44,578 bases of DNA from a virus: IMG/VR virus record IMGVR_UViG_3300033142_000724, positions 1-44,578 of that record. One strand, given 5' to 3'. The position numbers were made by a program, and so were the translations under genes. Each line of letters starts with the position of its first letter. Within the stretch, counting starts at the first letter, position 1. The notes beneath the pieces were generated by a model. That model saw only the letters and a program-made list of their open reading frames with translations. It was not told the DNA's origin and ran no database searches. Positions 39,699 through 44,578 of this stretch are shown here, one piece after another.

Positions 39699-41306
39699 TT
39701 ACTCCTTTTTATTCCAAGGTGCGCTTGGCAACTCTGCATATTCCCTTGCCAGTTTTGCCCTGTTCATTGAACCATCAGATCCGTTATGGTTTCTTGCAAC
39801 CCTATCTAAAGTTTGTGCGCCAATTTCAACATATGTCTTATCAGCTTTTGCGGTTTTCATTGGATCAATGTTTGGCATTGGAATTCCAACCCATGAACTA
39901 GATAACCAAGCGGCGCGCAATCTAGGATCACTCCAACCAGGGGCTTGAATTCTGCCAGCTGCAATTTCACCAGCTAACCAAGATTCATAAACAGGGTGTA
40001 AGAAATCTGCAATTAATTCTTTACGCCATATTTCAGCAACTCTCCAAAAGAGAATTAATGAAGCTCTAGATGCAGAATAACTTTCACTGAACTTCATCAA
40101 CAAAACTTCTAGTGGCATACCAACTGAAGCTGAAAGATGTGAAAGGAAAGCACCAACAAACTTTTCATATGATTCAGCTGGTGCAGTATCCTTAAAGGGT
40201 TCAAGGCTTTCACCTTCTTTCAAACTGAATACACCAACTGAACCAGGAACCCTGAAAGTTGCTTCTGGTAATTCTCTAAAACCAACATCATCAATATTTG
40301 TAATATCTGTTATTTGCTCTGGTGGTGTCTCTGGCAACGCATCAACATTACCCACCATCGGACCAGCACCAACATTTGTGAGTATTTCCTCAAATGGGTT
40401 TGAAGCATCATTTTCTTTTGATGGCTTCACATACATTGTAATTGCTGATTGGTTTATTGCTTTCTTTATTTGTGCTGCTGTGAAATCAGTGAGATTTTCA
40501 AACTCTTGTATTGCATGGGCAAGCCTACTAAATCCCCTGCCTTGTCCTGCATACTCTGGATTGAATCCATGCAACATAAACTTTCTACCTGATACAATAT
40601 CCTTTGCAGGTACCTTCACTAATTTGTATTCTTTTGTTTTATAATCTAATACATAAACATCATAGCTTATTTCCCTACCAGCTGCATCACGTTCAATGCC
40701 ATCACTGCCAGCTTGGAAAGCCCATGAAGAAGTAATAGAGTCTCCCCTAATTTGATTAGGATCAATGAAGCCAATTTGAAGCGGATTCAATAAATTAGAA
40801 TCATCAGAGTAATACAATCTAACAAAATAATCATTATCTCTTTGCTGGAAAATTTCTGCTTGTCGCTGGGCTTGATAAAATGTCGCAGTTTCATTATGTG
40901 TTGACCGTTTATCATTTGCCCACAAATCAAAAGCTTCTTCAACCTTGCTTGCCCATTGCTCTGCTTTCTCAGCTGTAATACCTAACATTTTAAATTTAGG
41001 GGTTGGATCTAATTTCAATCCAACATCAACAACAGTATCAGCAAATCGATCAACCAGTGCTTTTGCTTCTGGTGAATCCTGACAAGTTGATCTAACATTC
41101 TGTCTAAGGGTGTAATGATCTATTTGAAATCCAGCACCACTATTAGACAAACCCATAAACCACTTTGCACCAGCACCCATACCACCTAGATTTGAACTGT
41201 TATGAGATACAACAAATCTAGGTTTATTTCCTGTCATTGCATTAGATGTATTAGGATAACCAGCCTTGCTAAATAACTGGCCAAACAAATCACCAAAGAA
41301 GCTCAT
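39699..41306 (-). CDS. Portal protein (lambda family)
   Basis: 535 residues. R-Q-N-V-R-S-T-C-Q-D-S-P-E-A-K-A-L-V-D-R-F-A-D-T-V-V-D-V-G and the later D-I-V-S-G-R-K-F-M-L-H-G-F.., then E-V-L-L-M-K-F-S-E-S-Y-S-A-S-R-A-S-L belong to the PF05136 portal family. It would be the dodecameric ring for DNA passage. The C-terminal 50 residues are basic. Confidence 0.9.
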   Translation of the reverse strand: MSFFGDLFGQLFSKAGYPNTSNAMTGNKPRFVVSHNSSNLGGMGAGAKWFMGLSNSGAGFQIDHYTLRQNVRSTCQDSPEAKALVDRFADTVVDVGLKLDPTPKFKMLGITAEKAEQWASKVEEAFDLWANDKRSTHNETATFYQAQRQAEIFQQRDNDYFVRLYYSDDSNLLNPLQIGFIDPNQIRGDSITSSWAFQAGSDGIERDAAGREISYDVYVLDYKTKEYKLVKVPAKDIVSGRKFMLHGFNPEYAGQGRGFSRLAHAIQEFENLTDFTAAQIKKAINQSAITMYVKPSKENDASNPFEEILTNVGAGPMVGNVDALPETPPEQITDITNIDDVGFRELPEATFRVPGSVGVFSLKEGESLEPFKDTAPAESYEKFVGAFLSHLSASVGMPLEVLLMKFSESYSASRASLILFWRVAEIWRKELIADFLHPVYESWLAGEIAAGRIQAPGWSDPRLRAAWLSSSWVGIPMPNIDPMKTAKADKTYVEIGAQTLDRVARNHNGSDGSMNRAKLAREYAELPSAPWNKKE

Positions 41307-41311
41307 ATGAA

Positions 41312-41587
41312 TTACCTTCTTCTTAGGTTCAGATTAACTATCCCAGCACCTTCGAGCTTGTTATAAATTGAATCAATCTCAGCTTCCAATGAATCAATCT
41401 GATCTTTCAATGCTTCCAATTTTCGGCGTGTTGCTTCCTGTCTACCTTCACCAGAATCAAATTTATAGTTTTCAATTGGCTGTGCAATCAATGCTAGATA
41501 GGTTTCATTTGCAGCAGCAAGTTGTGCAATCTTGATTTCTAACCTTGCAATTAATCTTGCTCGCCTTGTCGTGTTCATTACTGGCAT
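41312..41587 (-). CDS. gpW-position head-tail joining / small coiled-coil protein (DUF6148-like)
   Basis: 91 residues. L-I-A-R-L-E-I-K-I-A-Q-L and the F-D-S-G-E-G-R-Q-E-A-T-R-R motif mark a small protein that sits between large terminase and portal in many phages (in the place of gpW). The second half is a coiled coil. The start has a weak ribosome site; ATG nine bases later is an alternative. Confidence 0.78.
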   Translation of the reverse strand: MPVMNTTRRARLIARLEIKIAQLAAANETYLALIAQPIENYKFDSGEGRQEATRRKLEALKDQIDSLEAEIDSIYNKLEGAGIVNLNLRRR

Positions 41588-41596
41588 AGTATCCCT

Positions 41597-41642
41597 ATAA
41601 TCCTATAATCTCAAATACTTGTCAAGCATTACTACTTGACAA
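41597..41642 (-). promoter_or_regulatory. Candidate promoter with operator-like dyad before the head genes
   Basis: TTGTCAAG (41619-41626) and CTTGACAA (41635-41642) are perfect inverted copies eight bases apart. On the minus strand TTGACA (41625-41620) is a perfect -35 box, followed after 17 bases by GATTAT (41602-41597), a 4/6 match to the -10 box; ATTATA is one base off. The start would be near 41590, almost at the start codon. A regulator may bind the dyad. Confidence 0.5.
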
Positions 41643-41697
41643 AAAACCAGGGGTCAAAGACCATCGAATGCAGCCTTTCGTTTCCCCTGAGAGGTTA

Positions 41698-41732
41698 CCC
41701 ACCACAGAGCTTCCATCGGGTTTTGTGGTGGG
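41698..41732 (-). other. Hairpin after the large terminase gene
   Basis: CCCACCACA (41698-41706) pairs exactly with TGTGGTGGG (41724-41732) around 17 bases. On the minus strand no T-run follows, so it is not a standard terminator. It may protect or process the mRNA between terminase and portal genes. Confidence 0.45.
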
Positions 41733-41738
41733 GTTTGT

Positions 41739-43697
41739 CTAGCCAGCATTGCTAGTAATGGCGCGGCTTATAGCCTGTAACACCATCTTGCTGTTGATGG
41801 TCTGAAGCTGTACAGCAGTCGCGCCTTTGTCCCTAGCAGCCAGCCTAAGCTTCATCACTTCAGCATCTAGGAATACATCGGAAGCACACAGATTTAGCAC
41901 CCTGAGATCCAATGCTTCATTACGTCTACCACTTGGACAATAGAAACTTCCATCCGCTCTTTTCTCTTCAGCTGTCAGCATACGAAAATACTTTTCGCTA
42001 TAGTCCATTGGAAACGAGCAATAGCCCGGTTTCTGATAACCAGTATCCTGATATGGTATCTTCAGATTGTTGTATACTAAATTCTTATAATAATTAGTTG
42101 ACACTTCACACAAGGTCAAATCAGATGCAACCTTCACTAACTTAAACCGCTTGAAGGTGTGTGTTGTAATGCTATCTCCTTCATCACTCTTCTTCTTTTT
42201 GAGCAATGAAAAACCCTTAGATGGAAACGTATTTTGCCAACCACCAGTAAAACGGTAAACGGTATCGGCGTGCATACCATCACCAGAATCAACCAACACC
42301 AATCTTGGTTCAAATACAGCACCATCTTTTCTTTCATACTTAAACCCATCTTCTAACCAATGCTGTGTTAACTTGTCCCATGCACCATCATTAGGATCGT
42401 CAATTGCACCTTCAATCACATAATAAGCAATGCTCCAAGTTCTGTACCCTAGACCATGTGCACACACTTCAACTTCTAATCTTGCTGGGTTATTCTCATC
42501 ACGTTTAACACCACGTTGCACATCAATAGCCATTGTAAGAAACAAAACTTTATCTGATGGTATTGTCCGGGATTTGTATCCACCACGTAATTCAATTACC
42601 TTTTCCAGTGATGGACGTGCACCAGTTTGCCTATATGGTTCACCAAGATATAGATTAACAAATGAACGCATACCATCAGGTTTCTCTTGTGCTTCTAAAA
42701 ATTTTGCATACAGTTCAAACCATGTGAGCATTCCAACGGGTGAATACAATGATGAAAGATGGTAACTTCTTTTGTATGGTGAATTAGAAGTTGAAGTTGG
42801 TTCCCATCTTCCACGTTTATACATCATTGTTTTGTGATGGTTTTTTATTGGTTCCTTACATCCATCACACAAATAATATACATCTTGCAATACACCAGCT
42901 TTGGTTTCTGCTTTCATTCCAGAACTAGAATCATCATTCCCCCAAACAAGCGGTTGAAATTTTCCGCAATGCGGGCAAGGGATCATAAACAATCTTTGAT
43001 CACCATCTAGGTAACCTTGATAGATTAATGAACTATCAAAAGTTGTTGGTGTAGAAAAGTCAAATACCTTTCTTCTATGTGCCCATGCATTAGTTCTTAC
43101 ATAAGAAACGTCTAGATAATTTCCTTCACCAGATAATAATTGTGGTGGTGCACCGTCAATTTCATCACGAACAAGAATCCTTTTTGAATCGGCTCTAAGG
43201 CTGGCTGCACTTTGAGCTGATGCCATATCCAATGTTCCACCAACAAACTCTTTTATAAAAGTCTTATCACCACTTCTTCTTACTTTTGGGTTTCCACTTT
43301 GAGCAAATATCTTTGGACGAATACCACAAGAATCAATTAATGGTTCAAGTCTTTTGGTTGCCCAGCGTTCAAGCAATCGATCTGTTGCACTGATAAATAA
43401 TATCTCAGCTGGGCTTTCATCCATCCAATATGCAACAACGTTTTCAGCTGATGCAGTTGCACCAATCTGTGCAGCCTTCATCCATGACTGATGTTGTATG
43501 GGTGAGCTAGGAGCCATATTATCCATAATTTCTACAAGGTATGGTGTCCTAGCATTGGACCAGAAACCAGGAAAAGGTGTGTTAGGTGGAAGGATTCTTT
43601 TCCCTTCAACGTATTCAGAGATCAACCCATGGGGTCTAGTGATTGGTTTTCTATTATTCTCTGCAATAAGAAATGCAATATCAGATTCAACTAGCAT
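41739..43697 (-). CDS. Terminase large subunit (GpA family)
   Basis: 652 residues. Lys74 and the following A-A-Q-I-G-A-T (Walker A of GpA type), M-D-E-S-P-A-E-I-L-F-I-S, and a zinc knuckle (CPHCG...CDGC, about 240-285) match PF05876. The C-terminal half with the nuclease Asp residues (MAIDVQRG, VDSGDG) is intact. It is both packaging motor and end-cutting nuclease; GpA proteins usually cut at cos sites. Confidence 0.92.
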   Translation of the reverse strand: MLVESDIAFLIAENNRKPITRPHGLISEYVEGKRILPPNTPFPGFWSNARTPYLVEIMDNMAPSSPIQHQSWMKAAQIGATASAENVVAYWMDESPAEILFISATDRLLERWATKRLEPLIDSCGIRPKIFAQSGNPKVRRSGDKTFIKEFVGGTLDMASAQSAASLRADSKRILVRDEIDGAPPQLLSGEGNYLDVSYVRTNAWAHRRKVFDFSTPTTFDSSLIYQGYLDGDQRLFMIPCPHCGKFQPLVWGNDDSSSGMKAETKAGVLQDVYYLCDGCKEPIKNHHKTMMYKRGRWEPTSTSNSPYKRSYHLSSLYSPVGMLTWFELYAKFLEAQEKPDGMRSFVNLYLGEPYRQTGARPSLEKVIELRGGYKSRTIPSDKVLFLTMAIDVQRGVKRDENNPARLEVEVCAHGLGYRTWSIAYYVIEGAIDDPNDGAWDKLTQHWLEDGFKYERKDGAVFEPRLVLVDSGDGMHADTVYRFTGGWQNTFPSKGFSLLKKKKSDEGDSITTHTFKRFKLVKVASDLTLCEVSTNYYKNLVYNNLKIPYQDTGYQKPGYCSFPMDYSEKYFRMLTAEEKRADGSFYCPSGRRNEALDLRVLNLCASDVFLDAEVMKLRLAARDKGATAVQLQTINSKMVLQAISRAITSNAG

Positions 43698-44433
43698 TAT
43701 CTAAATTCTTTCCTAGTTTATCTGCACCATATTTAATCAGATAGTCATTAAAAATTCTTTGAATATGGGCAAGTGATCTGAATACTTCTTTTTCAATCAG
43801 CTGGTTTATTGCCAAAATACAATCAGGATCATCACTTGAACATATTGCAGCAGCATCAGTTGCTAGTTTATCTCCAAGTGTTCTTAACTCATTTACATCA
43901 ATCAAATACAATTGGGCAAAAATATTTCTTATGGTATGTCGCGGAAGAAGCTGATTTCGTTCTTTTCGATTTGCGATTTGTAGTTTAGTAACTGCCTGTC
44001 TGGATTTTTCCAAGTCAAGACTTGTTTTATCTCGGACAAAATCCCCTGTGATTCCATCTTCATCACCAAACAAATCTTGAATTTCTTCATCAGATGTTTT
44101 GCTAGGCTGCTTTTTACTGGAAAGCTTTTCAGATTTTTCTTCATCATGTGGTGTTTCCTCGCCTAATAGATCTGCAAAGTCTGCTTCAATCTCTGATCTA
44201 GTGCGTTTCTTTTGCTTTTCTTTTTTCTTTTTTGTTCTTTGTACTCTTTTTTTCTGTGTTTCTGTTAGCAATTTTGCTTTCAGATTTTCCATATAATATC
44301 TATTGGTAGGGTGGCGGGGGTCTATTCCTTTAACAGTCTTTGTTAAACGCCCGTCCTTGATCGCAATGCAAACCGCTGCTGGCGTAATACCTAACAATTT
44401 CGCAAATTTAGCTTGGCTCATATATTCAATCAT
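43687..44433 (-). CDS. Terminase small subunit, HTH-type
   Basis: 248 residues. The start (AKFAKLLGITPAAVCIAIKDGRL, about 7-30) is a winged-helix-turn-helix like that of lambda Nu1. A Lys/Arg-rich piece (about 60-80) follows, then an acidic linker with ADFADLLGEE and EEIQDLFGDEDG (about 84-126), and a helical C-terminal part. The acidic Leu-Phe pieces recall those of the replication proteins. It overlaps the large subunit gene by 11 bases. No good ribosome site was seen. Confidence 0.82.
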   Translation of the reverse strand: MIEYMSQAKFAKLLGITPAAVCIAIKDGRLTKTVKGIDPRHPTNRYYMENLKAKLLTETQKKRVQRTKKKKEKQKKRTRSEIEADFADLLGEETPHDEEKSEKLSSKKQPSKTSDEEIQDLFGDEDGITGDFVRDKTSLDLEKSRQAVTKLQIANRKERNQLLPRHTIRNIFAQLYLIDVNELRTLGDKLATDAAAICSSDDPDCILAINQLIEKEVFRSLAHIQRIFNDYLIKYGADKLGKNLDNAS

Positions 44434-44563
44434 AATGTCACATTGTACGAGATGTTAAGGAGAATTGCAATGCTTATCAGTATTTTGTTAAGGGCTTTTT
44501 TCCAATGGTGCCAATTGGCGGAAATTAAGCAATTTTTTACAGTCTCACTGTCGAAAGATCGAG
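44434..44563. other. Non-coding right end (terminase side)
   Basis: 130 bases between the candidate cos sequence and the small terminase gene, the place where cosB-type binding sites for the small subunit would lie. I see A- and T-runs and CCAATGGTGCCAATTGG-like partial symmetry (near 44501-44518), but no repeated site that I can prove. Confidence 0.45.
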
Positions 44564-44578
44564 CCGCGCGACACATAG
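44564..44578. repeat. Terminal direct repeat, right copy (candidate cos end)
   Basis: Identical to bases 1-15 of the window. It is 131 bases upstream of the small terminase start codon, near the distance seen in lambda. See the left copy for the alternatives. Confidence 0.6.

Noticed and set aside
1-44578. tRNA, rRNA, insertion sequences, integrase or repressor genes
   Set aside because: None was recognised in the proteins or in the gaps; absence was judged by eye only, so a divergent tRNA could be missed.

Overview
The window looks like the complete genome of one tailed phage, probably a contractile-tailed myovirus that infects a Gram-negative bacterium. The structural genes combine a lambda-type head (small terminase, GpA-type large terminase, lambda-type portal, S49 protease with a nested scaffold start, gpD-like decoration protein, gpE-like capsid) with a Mu-type contractile tail (sheath, tube, frameshifted chaperone pair, tape measure, gp43- to gp48-like baseplate proteins, fibre). 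No integrase, CI-like repressor, tRNA or CRISPR array was seen, so a virulent life style is likely. The first and last 15 bases are identical (CCGCGCGACACATAG) and lie about 130 bases upstream of the small terminase gene, as a lambda-like cohesive end would. A lipoprotein with Asp-Thr/Ser repeats and receptor-L-like repeats recalls surface proteins of Myxococcota and related deltaproteobacteria; this host hint is weak.

Layout. Positions 1-178 and 44434-44578 are the non-coding ends. A minus-strand gene at 179-916 encodes a basic, minor-tail-like protein. Positions 917-1610 are a divergent control region with at least five copies of the 11-mer ATTTAGATCAC arranged around an A+T-rich core, facing candidate leftward (late) and rightward (early) promoters. 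From 1611 to 21760 all genes are on the plus strand. This early/middle block starts with many tiny, often cysteine-rich proteins and a stand-alone Topo VI-A/Spo11-like protein. A primase-helicase and more small proteins follow, then an amidase endolysin, two HU/IHF-like proteins, an H1-like basic protein, and a replication/recombination set (Cas4-like DUF2800 nuclease, DUF2815 single-strand binding protein, family A DNA polymerase, VRR-NUC nuclease, SNF2-like helicase). The block ends with a lipoprotein and an exported lytic transglycosylase. From 44433 down to 21750 all genes are on the minus strand: packaging, head, tail, baseplate, fibre and a holin-like protein. The two blocks converge and overlap by 11 bases.

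How it works together. The control region probably launches the early block rightward. Late transcription probably runs leftward through 916-179, across the joined cohesive ends and into the terminase, as in lambda. Many early genes are joined by a repeated junction (AAAGGAGCAAGGCTGATG) in which the upstream protein ends in -KEQG and the downstream gene starts at the stop codon. The replication proteins share a short acidic motif ending in Leu-Phe (DDLF, EDLF, DSLF, DELF), mostly at their C-termini, which suggests a common docking partner. Two large RNA-scale inverted repeats interrupt the early block, and one has the interleaved arrangement of a pseudoknot or switch. The most unusual points are the DDLF network, the phage chromatin-like module, the solitary Topo VI-A-like protein and the structured intergenic elements.
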